NCBI RefSeq assembly: GCF_900230195.1
Contig: NZ_OCNE01000014.1
Location: 118,041 to 182,040, forward strand
Reading direction: 5' to 3'
DNA length: 64,000 nt
Source of the DNA: Streptomyces zhaozhouensis
Lineage (GTDB): Bacteria > Actinomycetota > Actinomycetes > Streptomycetales > Streptomycetaceae
Shown here: positions 8,394 to 17,160 of the stretch, one piece after another
Position numbering within the stretch: the first letter of the stretch is position 1
Layout: each line of letters begins with the position of its first letter
Notes under the pieces: model-generated
Told to the model about the DNA's origin: nothing
Databases searched by the model: none
The model's input: the letters and a program-made list of their open reading frames with translations, nothing else
Position numbers and translations under genes: made by a program

Positions 8394-10128
8394 CGCCCTC
8401 GGCGGCCGTGTCTCTCTCGCCGGCGTCGTGCGCGTCGGCCGGGCCGGCCGCGCCGCTCGCGCCGTTCCGGCGGCGTGCCAGGCGGGGACCGAGGCCGGTC
8501 CAGGCCCAGGCCAGCAGGCCGCCCAGGGCCAGCGACCACTCGGGGGCCGCGCCCACCCGGTCGGCGACCGTGCGGCCGTCGCGCAGCGGCAGCTCGGTGG
8601 TCAGCACGTCCTGGGTGAACTCCTCGGTGCGCTGCTCCAGGGAGCCGTCGGGCCTGACCACCGCGCTGATCCCGCTGGTCGCCACGGTCACCACGGCCCT
8701 GCCGTGCTCGACGGCGCGCAGCCGCGACATGGCCAACTGCTGCTCGGGCTGGCCGGTGTTGCCGTACGTGGCGTTGTTGGTCTGCACGACCAGGGCGCGG
8801 GCGCCGTCGTTGACGGTGTCCGTCACGATGCCGTCGTAGGCGACCTCGAAGCAGATCACGTCGCCGAGACGGGCGGGGCCCACGTCCAGCACACCGGAGT
8901 GGTCCCCGGGCCAGAAGTCGCGCGGCACCCGGTCCAGCCGGGATATCACCGTGGACAGCTGGTCGCGGAAGGGCACGTACTCGCCGAACGGCACGGGGTG
9001 CTGCTTGGTGTACGAGTCGCCGGGCCCGTTCTCGGGGTCCCAGACGATGCCCTGGTTCTCGACGTAGCCCTCCTCGGTCGGGTGGTCGACCAGGGCGCCC
9101 ACCAGGACCGGCACCCCGATGGCGCGGACCGCGCCGTCGATGGCCGCGTAGGCCTCGGGGCGCCGGTAGGGGTCGAGGTCGGAGGCGTTCTCCGGCCACA
9201 GCACCAGGTCGGGCTGCTCGACGCGGCCTGCGGCGACGTCGTCGGCGAGCTGCCGGGTCGCCTCGACGTGGTTGTTGAGGATCATCATCGGACGGCCCAG
9301 GAAGTCCATGCCCGGCTGCTGGACGTTGCCCTGCACGACGGCGACCCGCGCGGTGTCGTCCGCCGCCGTGGGCACCGGCACGGCGTAGCCGCTGGCGCCC
9401 ACGGCCACGGCGAGTCCGGCGCCGCCGAGCGCGGGCAGCGCCTCGCGCGGGGTGAGCAGACCGGCGCGCCGCAGATGCCACAGGCGGACGCCCGCCCAGG
9501 CCAGCAGCGTGCCGGTGAACGCGACGGCGAACGTGACCAGCGGCGCGCCGCCGAGCGCGGCCAGCGGGGTGTAGGGGGTGTCGGTGTTGGCGAACGCCAG
9601 CCGCCCCCACGGGAAGCCGCCGAACGGCACCCGGCCCCTGGCCCACTCCTCCGCCACCCACAGGCAGGCGGCCCACAGCCACCAGGCGCGCATCCGCGCC
9701 GTGGCGGCCAGCCCGGCGCCGAGCGGGACGAAGAACAGCGCCTGGATCACGGAGAGCCCGAACGTCGCGTCCCAGCCGACCACCCGCAGCCAGCTGAGCA
9801 GCCCGAAGAAGAACGGCAGACCCATCGCGAAGCCGAGCCAGCCGCCCCTGCGGGCGCTGCGCCCCCTGGTCAGCAGGGAGAGCGCGGCGACGGCCACCAG
9901 CGACAGCGGCCACACGTCGTAGGGCGGGAAGGCCGGCACCAGCGCGAGGCCGGCGAGCGCCGCGAGCACGGTGGCCAGCCAGTCGTGCCGCAGGGCGGCG
10001 AGCAGCCGACGAGGCCAGCGGGGACGGCGCGCCGGGGCGCCGTCGGCCGGCCCGCGCGGGGCCTTGGGCCGGGCGCGCCGGTCGTCCGACTCGTCCCTGG
10101 TGGTCGTCTCTGGGCCGGATAGCACCAC
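8371..10128 (-). CDS. lnt: Apolipoprotein N-acyltransferase
   Basis: A 585-residue membrane enzyme that N-acylates the lipid-modified cysteine of lipoproteins. The first roughly 240 residues hold six to seven membrane helices; a carbon-nitrogen hydrolase (nitrilase-like) domain follows, and a last helix lies near residue 545. The Glu-Lys-Cys triad is visible as LWPEN, the KQHPVPFGEY lysine and VICFEVAYDG. A positively charged N-terminal tail of about 45 residues precedes the first helix. The GTG at 10128 has GAGGAGAGG upstream. It is the first gene of the lnt-ppm1-fxsA operon. Confidence 0.93.
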   Translation of the reverse strand: MVLSGPETTTRDESDDRRARPKAPRGPADGAPARRPRWPRRLLAALRHDWLATVLAALAGLALVPAFPPYDVWPLSLVAVAALSLLTRGRSARRGGWLGFAMGLPFFFGLLSWLRVVGWDATFGLSVIQALFFVPLGAGLAATARMRAWWLWAACLWVAEEWARGRVPFGGFPWGRLAFANTDTPYTPLAALGGAPLVTFAVAFTGTLLAWAGVRLWHLRRAGLLTPREALPALGGAGLAVAVGASGYAVPVPTAADDTARVAVVQGNVQQPGMDFLGRPMMILNNHVEATRQLADDVAAGRVEQPDLVLWPENASDLDPYRRPEAYAAIDGAVRAIGVPVLVGALVDHPTEEGYVENQGIVWDPENGPGDSYTKQHPVPFGEYVPFRDQLSTVISRLDRVPRDFWPGDHSGVLDVGPARLGDVICFEVAYDGIVTDTVNDGARALVVQTNNATYGNTGQPEQQLAMSRLRAVEHGRAVVTVATSGISAVVRPDGSLEQRTEEFTQDVLTTELPLRDGRTVADRVGAAPEWSLALGGLLAWAWTGLGPRLARRRNGASGAAGPADAHDAGERDTAAEGGGAERKE

Positions 10129-10738
10129 GGTCGTGGCCTCTCCTCAAGAGCGGGGCGGTGAGAAACGACCGTACCGCGAACGACGCGAAGCGCCGTCACC
10201 GGCAGCCCACCCCCGCCGCCCGGGAGGGCCGCGGGAACCGCGGGGGACCGCGCGGGAACCCACCAGGCGGGCGAGCACGACAACCCGCCCGGGACGACGA
10301 GGCCGGTGGTCGGCTCCCCGAAGCCGTCGGGGACGTCTGCGGGCCGGAGCCCGGCGCCCTTCGGTCCGACCCGGGACCCGCTGGCTGCGGGTCGACCGAA
10401 AGCCGTTGTCTACTGAGCGTCCGGGCCCCGCCCGGGTCGCACCAGCCGACCAGGCGGTGCCTCCCGTCCCCGTGCCGCGGACACTGGACCTGGCTCCCGG
10501 TGGCAGGGCGCCGGGTCGGCGCCCGCCCTCTGGCCCAGCAGCGTTCGACGACTGCGTGAAGGTGCGCCGGCCGGACGTCCTGTGGTGGACCCGGCCGAAC
10601 CTACCCCCGGAGGCCCGCTGGCTGTCAACATCCGTCTCACCAGGGCGTTTTCCTCAAAACGGCAGGTCAGTGCCGAGCACGGGCGGCGTTCCCGGCGCGG
10701 CGCTACCCGTCCTTCGGCGGTATCGGCCTGGACCGGGA
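10129..10738. other. 610-nt intergenic region without a convincing gene
   Basis: This stretch lies between the start of lnt and the stop of the amidohydrolase gene, both on the minus strand. A plus-strand frame of 133 codons is open but its third-position G+C falls along its length and it shows no family. Two small inverted repeats are present: GGGCGCCG/CGGCGCCC (10506-10524), and CGTTTT-CCTC-AAAACG (10646-10661), an AT-rich palindrome that stands out in this GC-rich setting. The lnt promoter should be near the left end. Confidence 0.6.
10646..10661. promoter_or_regulatory. AT-rich palindrome downstream of the amidohydrolase gene
   Basis: CGTTTT, four bases, AAAACG: a perfect 6-bp inverted repeat about 80 nt past the amidohydrolase stop codon. 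It could be a protein-binding site or the base of a weak terminator; nothing else supports a function. Confidence 0.2.
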
Positions 10739-12379
10739 TCACTCGTTCAGCCGGTCGTACACGGTCCGGCCCCCGACCACGGTACGCAGGCAGCGGGGCG
10801 CCGGGGTACCCGGGGTGAGGTCGGGCAGCCCGGGGGTGCCGGAGCGCGGGTCGGTGGACCAGCGGGCCACCCGGTCGTCCGGCGCCTGGACGAGGAGCGC
10901 GCCGGTGTCCCAGAGCGCGTAGTCGGCGGGCGCGCCCGGCACCAGGACGCCGGCGTCGTCGCGGCCGACGGCGCGCCAGCCGCCCCTGGTGTGCGCGGTG
11001 AACGCGGCGCGCACCGAGATCCGGTGGGCGGGCGTGCGGTGGTAGGCGGCGGCGCGCACCGCGCCCCAGGGGTCGAGCGGGGTGACGGGCGCGTCCGAGC
11101 CGAACGCCAGCGGCACCCCGGCGCGGGCCAGCGCGGCGAACGGGTTGAGCGCGGCGGCCCGTTCGGCACCGAGGCGGTCGGCGTACATGCCGTCGGGCCC
11201 GCCCCAGGCGGCGTCGAAGGCGGGCTGGACGGAGGCGACCAGGCCGAGTTCGGCCAGCGCGGCGACCAGTTCGCCGGTGAGGAGCTCGGCGTGTTCGACG
11301 CGGTGGCGCAGCGCCCGCACCCGTGCGGCGCCGACCCGGTCCGCGGCGGCGCGCACCCCGCGCACGACGGCGGTGACGGCCGCGTCGCCGATGGCGTGGA
11401 AGCCGGCCTGGAGCCCGGCCTCGGTGCACAGGGCGACGTGGGTGGCGATCTGCTCCTCGGTGAGGTGTGCCAGGCCGGTGCCGGTCCCGCCGTCCGCGTA
11501 GGGCGCGCACAGATGGGCGGTGCCGGAGCCGAGGGAGCCGTCGACGAAGAGGTCCCCGGCGGCGCCGACGGCGCCCAGCTCGGCGACGCGCAGGGCGTCC
11601 TTCGGGTCGGTGACCAGCTCGGCCCAGTAGCCGAGTACGCGCGGCCCCGGCTCGTCCTCGGCGAGCCGGAGGAGGGCGACCAGGTCCTCCTCGCTGGAGA
11701 TCTCCGGGCCGCCGCACTCGTGGAGCGCGCCGATACCCAGGCTCGCCGCCCGGGCGCGGGTGGCGCGTTGGGCCTCGGTCCGGCGCGCGCCGGTGAGGGC
11801 GCCGAACGCGTGCGCGCGCACCGCGTGGTGGGCGTCGCCGGTCAGCGGGCGGTCGGCGGCGTAGCCGTCGCGGGCGGTCACGCCGGGGACGAGGTCGAGC
11901 AGGGCGGTGGTGGCGAGCGCCGAGTGGACGTCGACCCGGGAGAGGTAGAGGGGTCGCCCGCCGGCCGCCTCGTCCAGTTCGGCCCGGTGGGGGGCGCGGC
12001 GTTCCGGCCAGCGCGCGGAGTCCCAGCCGTGGCCGAGAAGCACCTCGCCGGCGGGGCGGGTCGCGGCGTAGGCGCGGACGGCGGCCAGCGCGGCGTCGAG
12101 GGAGGCGGCCTCGGTGAGGTCGAGGCCGGTGAGGGCCAGGCCGGCGGCGGTGGTGTGGACGTGCGCGTCGGTGAACGCGGGGGCGACCAGGGCGCCGTCG
12201 AGGTCGACGACGTGGTCGGCGGTGTCGGCCAGGGCGTCGGCGGCGGCCTCGGAGCCGAGCCAGGCGACGCGGTCGCCGGTCACCAGCATGGCGGTGGCGA
12301 AGGGGTCGGCCGGGCTGTGGATCTCGCCCCGCCGCAGCAGCGTGGAGGGTGCCGTGGCGGAGGTGGTGCGTCGGGTCAT
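10739..12379 (-). CDS. Amidohydrolase, YtcJ-like (amidohydrolase family 3)
   Basis: A 546-residue metal-dependent hydrolase of the amidohydrolase superfamily, YtcJ/exoenzyme-regulator subgroup. Metal-binding signatures are PAFTDAHVHTTAAG near residue 70, GFHAIGD near 325 (metal-ligand His), the HRVEHAEL segment near 355 and FGSDAPVTPLDPWG near 430. The length is typical. Family members hydrolyse C-N bonds in varied small molecules and the true substrate cannot be read here. It stands 46 nt downstream of the Lrp-type regulator on the same strand and may be co-transcribed with it. Confidence 0.9.
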   Translation of the reverse strand: MTRRTTSATAPSTLLRRGEIHSPADPFATAMLVTGDRVAWLGSEAAADALADTADHVVDLDGALVAPAFTDAHVHTTAAGLALTGLDLTEAASLDAALAAVRAYAATRPAGEVLLGHGWDSARWPERRAPHRAELDEAAGGRPLYLSRVDVHSALATTALLDLVPGVTARDGYAADRPLTGDAHHAVRAHAFGALTGARRTEAQRATRARAASLGIGALHECGGPEISSEEDLVALLRLAEDEPGPRVLGYWAELVTDPKDALRVAELGAVGAAGDLFVDGSLGSGTAHLCAPYADGGTGTGLAHLTEEQIATHVALCTEAGLQAGFHAIGDAAVTAVVRGVRAAADRVGAARVRALRHRVEHAELLTGELVAALAELGLVASVQPAFDAAWGGPDGMYADRLGAERAAALNPFAALARAGVPLAFGSDAPVTPLDPWGAVRAAAYHRTPAHRISVRAAFTAHTRGGWRAVGRDDAGVLVPGAPADYALWDTGALLVQAPDDRVARWSTDPRSGTPGLPDLTPGTPAPRCLRTVVGGRTVYDRLNE

Positions 12380-12425
12380 GCCCGCTAGTCTCGCGCCCGC
12401 CGCGGGGTACCGGGCGCGGCGGGGG

Positions 12426-12878
12426 TCAGATCCGGGGCGGGCGGGCCTCGTAGGGAGTGGAGAGGACCACGGTGGTGCGGGTGGAGACGCCGGCGAGGGA
12501 GCGGATGCGGGCCAGCAGGTGCTCCAGCTCGGCGGGGGCGCCGACCCTGACCTTGAGGATGTAGCTCTCGTCGCCGGCCACGCTGTGGCACGCCTCGATC
12601 TCGGGGACCTCGGCGAGCCGGTCGGCGGTGTCGTCGGGGGCGCTGGGGTCGAACGGCTTCACGGAGATGAACGCGGTCGTCCCCAGCCCGAGGGTCTCGG
12701 GGTCGACGAGGGCGGTGTAGCCGCGGATGACCCCGCGCTGTTCGAGCCGGCGGACGCGCTGGTGGACGGCGGAGGTGGACAGGCCGGTGGCCCTGCCCAG
12801 GTCGGTGTAGCTCATCCGTCCGTCCCTGACGAGCAGTTCGACGATGCGCCGGTCCAGGTCCTCCGATAGGTCACTCAC
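12426..12878 (-). CDS. Lrp/AsnC family transcriptional regulator
   Basis: A 150-residue feast/famine regulator. The N-terminal helix-turn-helix (LDRRIVELLVRDGRMSYTDL...LSTSAVHQRVRRLE) is followed by the RAM/AsnC ligand-binding domain (about residues 65-145). The GTG at 12878 is preferred; a TAGGTT -10-like element lies eight bases upstream, so translation is probably leaderless. A longer start at 12899 is open. Proteins of this type often control amino acid or branched-chain acid catabolism; an acyl-CoA dehydrogenase gene lies nearby, which would fit but proves nothing. Confidence 0.92.
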   Translation of the reverse strand: MSDLSEDLDRRIVELLVRDGRMSYTDLGRATGLSTSAVHQRVRRLEQRGVIRGYTALVDPETLGLGTTAFISVKPFDPSAPDDTADRLAEVPEIEACHSVAGDESYILKVRVGAPAELEHLLARIRSLAGVSTRTTVVLSTPYEARPPRI

Positions 12879-13111
12879 GAGTCCGTAACCTACCCGCACG
12901 GCGGGCGGGGCGCTGGACGCTTTCCGGGCGTTCGCGCCGGGGCGGGCGGGCCGGCGGGCACGCCGCCCCGGCGGGGAACAACCGTTCGTCGCCGAAATGT
13001 GACGAAGACCACCTTCCCTCGTCGAGGGGGGCGGCCTGACGGGTGATTATCCGCCGATCGTCACGGGCAACTCTTGCAGTGGCCACCGGATGTGCCATCC
13101 AAGGGGGATAA

Positions 13112-13501
13112 ATGCCCACTGTTCAACCACCCCGGCGTACCGGCGCGGACGAGCGCCGACTCGTCGAGGCGTTCGAGGCGGCCGAGCCGGAGCAGGACCC
13201 GGCCGACGCCGACGCGGCACGGGCGGTCTGCCCCGACTGCTCCCGCTCGATCGCCCTGGAGGCGGCGGACGCGCCGCTGCCCTCCCACGCGCTGGTCGCC
13301 ACCCCGTGGCAGCCCTTCGGGCTGACCGTCTGCCCCGGCTCCGGCCGGGAGCCCGCCGCGACCGGCTGGACGCTGACCTGGACGCGGCCGGCGCGGGGCG
13401 ACTCGCTGGCGTTGGCGACGCTGCCGGAGGGGCTCGACTGGCGGCTCCAGCCGTTCTCCCACGCCTCGGGGCCCGCGCCGGCGCTGCGGCAGGCGGCCTG
13501 A
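13112..13501 (+). CDS. Conserved-type hypothetical protein with Cys pairs
   Basis: A 129-residue protein of unknown function. The ATG at 13112 follows AAGGGGGATAA, a good ribosome-binding site, and codon use is typical of a real gene. The N-terminal 35 residues are charged; a CPDCSRS motif near residue 40 and a second Cys in VCPGSG near residue 73 could form a zinc or redox site. No membrane segment or signal peptide is seen. It is convergent with the acyl-CoA dehydrogenase gene, with four bases between stop codons. Confidence 0.65.
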   Translation: MPTVQPPRRTGADERRLVEAFEAAEPEQDPADADAARAVCPDCSRSIALEAADAPLPSHALVATPWQPFGLTVCPGSGREPAATGWTLTWTRPARGDSLALATLPEGLDWRLQPFSHASGPAPALRQAA

Positions 13502-13505
13502 CCGC

Positions 13506-14699
13506 TCAGTCCCCGGCGCACTCCCCGACGCGCGCCCCGTCGAGCAACTGCCGCGCGACGACCAGTCGTTGGATCTGGTTGGTGCCCTCCACGATCTGGA
13601 GCACCTTCGCCTCGCGCAGGTAGCGCTCGGCCGGGTAGTCGGCGCTGTAGCCGTAGCCGCCCATCAGCTGGACCGCGTCGACGGTCACCCGCATCGCGTG
13701 GTCCGTGCAGAACAGCTTGGCCATGGCGGCCTCGGCGGTGAACGGGCGGCCCGCGTCCTTCAGCCGCGCCGCCGACAGCAGCAGCGCGCGGCCGGCCTCG
13801 ATCCCGGTGGCCAGGTCGGCCAGCAGGAAGCGGGTGCCCTGGAAGTCGCTGACCGGGCGGCCGAACTGCTGCCGCCTGACGACGAACGCCGTCGCCTCCT
13901 CCAGCGCCGCCCTGGCCAACCCGACCGCGCAGGCCGCGATGCCCAGCCGTCCCGCGTCGAGGGCGGCCAGCGCGATCGGCAGACCGCGCCCCAACTCCCC
14001 CAGCCGGCGGGCGTCCTCGACCCGCACCCCGTCGAAGTGCAGCTGCGCGGTGGGCGATCCGCCCATGCCCATCTTCCGTTCCGGCTTCGCCGCCGTCAGC
14101 CCCCGCGCGTCGCCCGGCACCAGGAAGGCGCTGATGCCGCCCGGCCCCTCCTCGCCCGTGCGGGCCAGCACGGTGTAGAAGTCGGCGATCCCGCCGTGCG
14201 TGATCCACGCCTTGGTGCCGGTGATCACCCACGCGTCGCCGTCGCGGACCGCGCGGGTGCGCAGGCTGGCGGCGTCGGAACCGGCGGTGGGCTCGGAGAG
14301 GCAGTAGCCGCCCAGCAGCGCGTCGCCGAGCATCGCCGGCAGCCAGCGGGCGCGCTGCGCCGCGTCCCCGAAGCCGGCCAGCGCGTGGCAGGCGAGGGTG
14401 TGCACGCTCACCCCGAGTCCCACGGTCAGCCGGGCGGCCGCCAGCTCCTCCAGCACCCGCAGATAGGTCTCGTAGGGCTGACCGCCCCCGCCGTACTCCG
14501 TCGGGTAGGGAAGGCCCAGCAGGCCGGTCCTCGACAGCAGGGCGAACGTCTCGCGCGGGAAGACGCCGGCCTCCTCCTCCTCGGCGGCCGGCGGCCTGAC
14601 CTCGCGGGCCGCCACCCGGCGGGTGAGGGCGAGGAGTTCGTCGGCCTCGTCCCCGGCGGTCGCGGGGCGGGTCGGCGTCTCGGACGGCATGGTCACCAT
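13506..14699 (-). CDS. Acyl-CoA dehydrogenase
   Basis: A 397-residue FAD-dependent enzyme that introduces the alpha-beta double bond into acyl-CoA thioesters. The three domains are visible: N-terminal helices (about 20-125), the beta domain with CLSEPTAGSDAASL and WITHGG motifs, and the C-terminal helical domain ending QIVEGTNQIQR, whose Glu is the catalytic base. The length is normal for the short/branched-chain group. The ATG at 14699 is supported by an upstream AGGAGGAACC. Chain-length preference cannot be decided, but the nearby Lrp-type gene would be compatible with amino acid catabolism. Confidence 0.93.
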   Translation of the reverse strand: MVTMPSETPTRPATAGDEADELLALTRRVAAREVRPPAAEEEEAGVFPRETFALLSRTGLLGLPYPTEYGGGGQPYETYLRVLEELAAARLTVGLGVSVHTLACHALAGFGDAAQRARWLPAMLGDALLGGYCLSEPTAGSDAASLRTRAVRDGDAWVITGTKAWITHGGIADFYTVLARTGEEGPGGISAFLVPGDARGLTAAKPERKMGMGGSPTAQLHFDGVRVEDARRLGELGRGLPIALAALDAGRLGIAACAVGLARAALEEATAFVVRRQQFGRPVSDFQGTRFLLADLATGIEAGRALLLSAARLKDAGRPFTAEAAMAKLFCTDHAMRVTVDAVQLMGGYGYSADYPAERYLREAKVLQIVEGTNQIQRLVVARQLLDGARVGECAGD

Positions 14700-14860
14700 G
14701 GTTCCTCCTGGGTGGCGGGTGTGGGTGGCCCGCCGACCCGCGCGCCCGGGGTTCGCCGGGGCGTACGGGTGGCGTTTCGTCGGTGCAGAGCAGTGAACCA
14801 GCGTTAAGGCCCTCCGGTCGAGCGGGCCCGCGCCGGCGTGGGTCGTCGCGGCGTTCCGCG

Positions 14861-15379
14861 CTACTCAGGGCAGCCCGGGTCCTCGGCGGGTTCGGAGAGC
14901 GGCGCGCCGTGCGGGAGCACATAGGTCGCGTAGAGCACCACGGGCTCGTCGCCGAGGTTGCGGCCGACGTGGGCGTGGTCGGCGCCGTGCGGCTCGACCA
15001 GGGCGTCACCGGGTCCCGAGACCTCGACGGAGCAGTCGTCCAGGGTCCTGGTGAGCGTGCCGGACTCGATCACGCCCAGCAGCGGCCCCTGGTGGGTGTG
15101 CCAGCCGGTGGTGCCGCCGGGCGGGATGGTGATCACCTTCTGCACGACGTCCGTCGGGCCCTCCGCGTCGATCGCCACCCCCTCGGGGGCGAAGCCCTCC
15201 GTCAACGGCTCCACGATCGGCTCGCCGCCGGCCGCCGCGACGCGGGGCGGGTCGCCGGCCGTCGCCGACGTGCCGGCCGCCGTCTCCGCCGCCGACGAGG
15301 GGACGGCCGCCAGTCCCCACACCGCCGCCAACACCACCGGCACCGCCGCCCAGCGCCCCCGACGAGCCCGTACGTCCAT
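14861..15379 (-). CDS. Secreted cupin-domain protein
   Basis: A 172-residue protein with a Sec-type signal peptide (basic RARRGR, a hydrophobic stretch to about residue 30, cleavage near SSAAE) and a small cupin domain (about 70-160). Metal-binding cupin motifs are visible: GWHTHQGPLLGVIESG and the later EPHGADHAHV. Its substrate is unknown. It is divergent from the GNAT gene; a tandem 35-bp repeat lies in the shared upstream region. Confidence 0.82.
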   Translation of the reverse strand: MDVRARRGRWAAVPVVLAAVWGLAAVPSSAAETAAGTSATAGDPPRVAAAGGEPIVEPLTEGFAPEGVAIDAEGPTDVVQKVITIPPGGTTGWHTHQGPLLGVIESGTLTRTLDDCSVEVSGPGDALVEPHGADHAHVGRNLGDEPVVLYATYVLPHGAPLSEPAEDPGCPE

Positions 15380-15415
15380 GAGTCCTCCGCTTTCCCGGTC
15401 CTGCCCCGCCTGCCA

Positions 15416-15485
15416 CGGCGATCATGCCCCGCCCGGGGCCGCCCCAAAGACGGCGATCATGCCCCGCCCGGGGCCGCCCCAAAGA
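15416..15485. repeat. Perfect tandem duplication of a 35-bp unit with internal hairpin
   Basis: Two identical 35-bp copies abut (15416-15450 and 15451-15485) in the divergent cupin/GNAT promoter region. Each copy contains GCCCCG-CC-CGGGGC, a 6-bp inverted repeat able to form a small hairpin or act as an operator. The exact identity of the copies suggests a recent duplication or selection. Confidence 0.9.
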
Positions 15486-15569
15486 CCGACTTCCGCCCGT
15501 GCGGAAGGAGCCGGCGGGCGCGCGGAATCACCTGGCCGGGCGGCGGGACGCGGTGCCAGAGTGGGGCGC

Positions 15570-16325
15570 ATGGCGACGCACGGGTTGATCACGGATGTCC
15601 GCGCCCGGTGGGAGGGGTGGGCCGGCGTGCCGGTGTCGTTCCCCGCCACGGGCGAGGTGAACGTCGTGGTCGCGCCGGACTCCGGCCTGTGCCCGCCCGG
15701 CTGGGTCGGCGTGGTGACGCTGGAGGGCGCGGGGATCGCGACGGCGCCGTCCCGCCCGAGCGCCGCCGCCGTGCGCGCGGCGCTGGACACGTTGCCGGTC
15801 GGCGCCCGGCCGGCACCGGACGCGGTGCGCGGGGCGCTGCCGGTGGCGGAGGTGCTGGGCCCCGCTGCGCTGGCGTATGTCTCGGCGGAGGGGTTCCGGC
15901 CCCGGGCGGCCCCGGCGCGGGTGCCGGTCGAACGGCTGCCGGCCCGCCACGCCGACCTGGCGCGGCTGGCGGAGCTGGCAAGCCGCGAGGAGGTGGGCGA
16001 GGCGAGCCTCGACGGGATCACCTCTCCGGCGTTCGCGGTGCGGGACGGCGGCCGGGTGGTCGCCGCCGCCGGGTACGAACGGTGGCCGGGCGGCGTGGCA
16101 CACGTCTGCGTGCTGACCGGCGCGCGGTGGCGGGGCCGGGGCCTGGCCAGGACGACGGCCTCGGCGGCCGTCGCGCACGCCCTCGCGGCGGGACTCGTCC
16201 CGCAGTGGCGTGCCCGGGTCCCGGCGTCCCGGAGCGTCGCCGCGGCGCTGGGCTTCCGCGAGCTGGGCACCCAGGTCAGCCTTCTGCTGGCGGACGCCCC
16301 CGGGACCGGGGCCGGCCGCGGCTGA
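15570..16325 (+). CDS. GNAT family N-acetyltransferase
   Basis: A 251-residue protein whose C-terminal half (about 115-235) is a GCN5-related acetyltransferase domain. The acetyl-CoA pyrophosphate loop appears as RWRGRGLARTTASAAVAHA and the final GFRELGTQ is the usual last helix/strand. The N-terminal half (about 1-110) has no domain that I recognise. The ATG at 15570 follows GTGGGGCGC. The acceptor substrate is unknown. It is convergent with the Sua5-type gene, 10 nt apart. Confidence 0.85.
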   Translation: MATHGLITDVRARWEGWAGVPVSFPATGEVNVVVAPDSGLCPPGWVGVVTLEGAGIATAPSRPSAAAVRAALDTLPVGARPAPDAVRGALPVAEVLGPAALAYVSAEGFRPRAAPARVPVERLPARHADLARLAELASREEVGEASLDGITSPAFAVRDGGRVVAAAGYERWPGGVAHVCVLTGARWRGRGLARTTASAAVAHALAAGLVPQWRARVPASRSVAAALGFRELGTQVSLLLADAPGTGAGRG

Positions 16326-16335
16326 ACCGGCGGCG

Positions 16336-16956
16336 TTACTCGAAGCGGCTCGGGTCGCCGGCGCCTCGGCGGACGATCTCGGCCTCGCCTTCGGAGAAGT
16401 CGACGACCGTGGTGGGCTCGGTGCCGCAGTCGCCGGAGTCCAGGACGGCGTCCACCACGTGGTCAAGGCGTTCCTTGATCTCCCACCCCTGGGTCAGCGG
16501 CTCCTCCTGGTCGGGCAGCAACAGCGTGCTGGAGAGCAGCGGTTCGTCCAGCTCGGCCAGGAGCGCCCGCACCACGGGGTGTTCGGGGACGCGCACGCCG
16601 ACGGTGCGGCGCTTGGGGTGCAGCACCCGTCGGGGGGCCTCCTTCGAGGCCGGCAGGATGAACGTGTAACTGCCGGGCGTGGCCGCCCTGATGGAGCGGA
16701 AGGCGGTGTTGTCGAGCCGGACGAACTGGCCGAGCTGGGTGAGGTCGCGGCAGACCAGGGTGAAGTGGTGGCGGCTGTCCAGCTGCCGGATCGTGCGGAT
16801 GCGGTCAAGCCCCTCCGCGTTGCCCGGCAGGCAGCCGAGCGCGAAGCAGGAGTCTGTCGGATAGACGATCAGCCCGCCCTCGCTCAGGATCCGGACCGCC
16901 TGGGCGATCACGCGGCGCTGCGGGTTCTCCGGGTGGACGTCAAGGTATCTCGCCAT
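16336..16956 (-). CDS. Sua5/YciO/YrdC family protein (threonylcarbamoyl-AMP synthase-like)
   Basis: A 206-residue protein of the YrdC fold, closest in appearance to the YciO subgroup. The nucleotide-binding features GGLIVYPTDSCFALGC and the KxR-like HFTLVCRDLTQL are visible, as is SYTFILPASKEAPR. YrdC/Sua5 proteins make threonylcarbamoyl-AMP for the tRNA t6A modification; YciO proteins have a related but less well defined activity, so a duplicate of the housekeeping enzyme is likely. The ATG at 16956 is the only good start. Confidence 0.88.
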   Translation of the reverse strand: MARYLDVHPENPQRRVIAQAVRILSEGGLIVYPTDSCFALGCLPGNAEGLDRIRTIRQLDSRHHFTLVCRDLTQLGQFVRLDNTAFRSIRAATPGSYTFILPASKEAPRRVLHPKRRTVGVRVPEHPVVRALLAELDEPLLSSTLLLPDQEEPLTQGWEIKERLDHVVDAVLDSGDCGTEPTTVVDFSEGEAEIVRRGAGDPSRFE

Positions 16957-17029
16957 GCGCCCGAGCCTAGGCCCTGGCCGCGCGGACCTCCCGCCCCCCG
17001 CCCCGCGCCGACGGGCGGGGGTGACGCGA

Positions 17030-17160
17030 TGACCAGTGGTCAGGCAGACGCCGTCCGGTGAGATGACCAGTCCCGGTGGTCAGGTCAGTGGTCGCGCCCG
17101 GTGATCAGCCACTGGTCAAGTCCGGAGCTGGGACGGCCGGGTGGTCAACCACTGGTCAAG
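17030..17160. repeat. Cluster of TGACCA/TGGTCA elements downstream of the enoyl-CoA hydratase-family gene
   Basis: At least six copies of TGACCA or its complement lie within 130 nt. They include the palindrome TGACCA-G-TGGTCA (17030-17042), TGACCA-N7-TGGTCA (17064-17082), and ACTGGTCAAG repeated exactly 40 bp apart (17111-17120, 17151-17160). The block overlaps the last codons of the gene at 17145. A second, similar block occurs at 20727-20838. I do not recognise the family. Confidence 0.7.

Noticed and set aside
10158..10559. 133-codon frame between lnt and the amidohydrolase gene
   Set aside because: Third-position G+C falls along the frame, there is no clear ribosome-binding site, and the translation is rich in Arg, Pro and Gly without a fold.
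17030..17160. DasR or other known operator sites in the TGACCA block
   Set aside because: The elements lack the ACTGGTCTAGACCAGT-like core of DasR sites and lie at a gene end rather than in front of a promoter.
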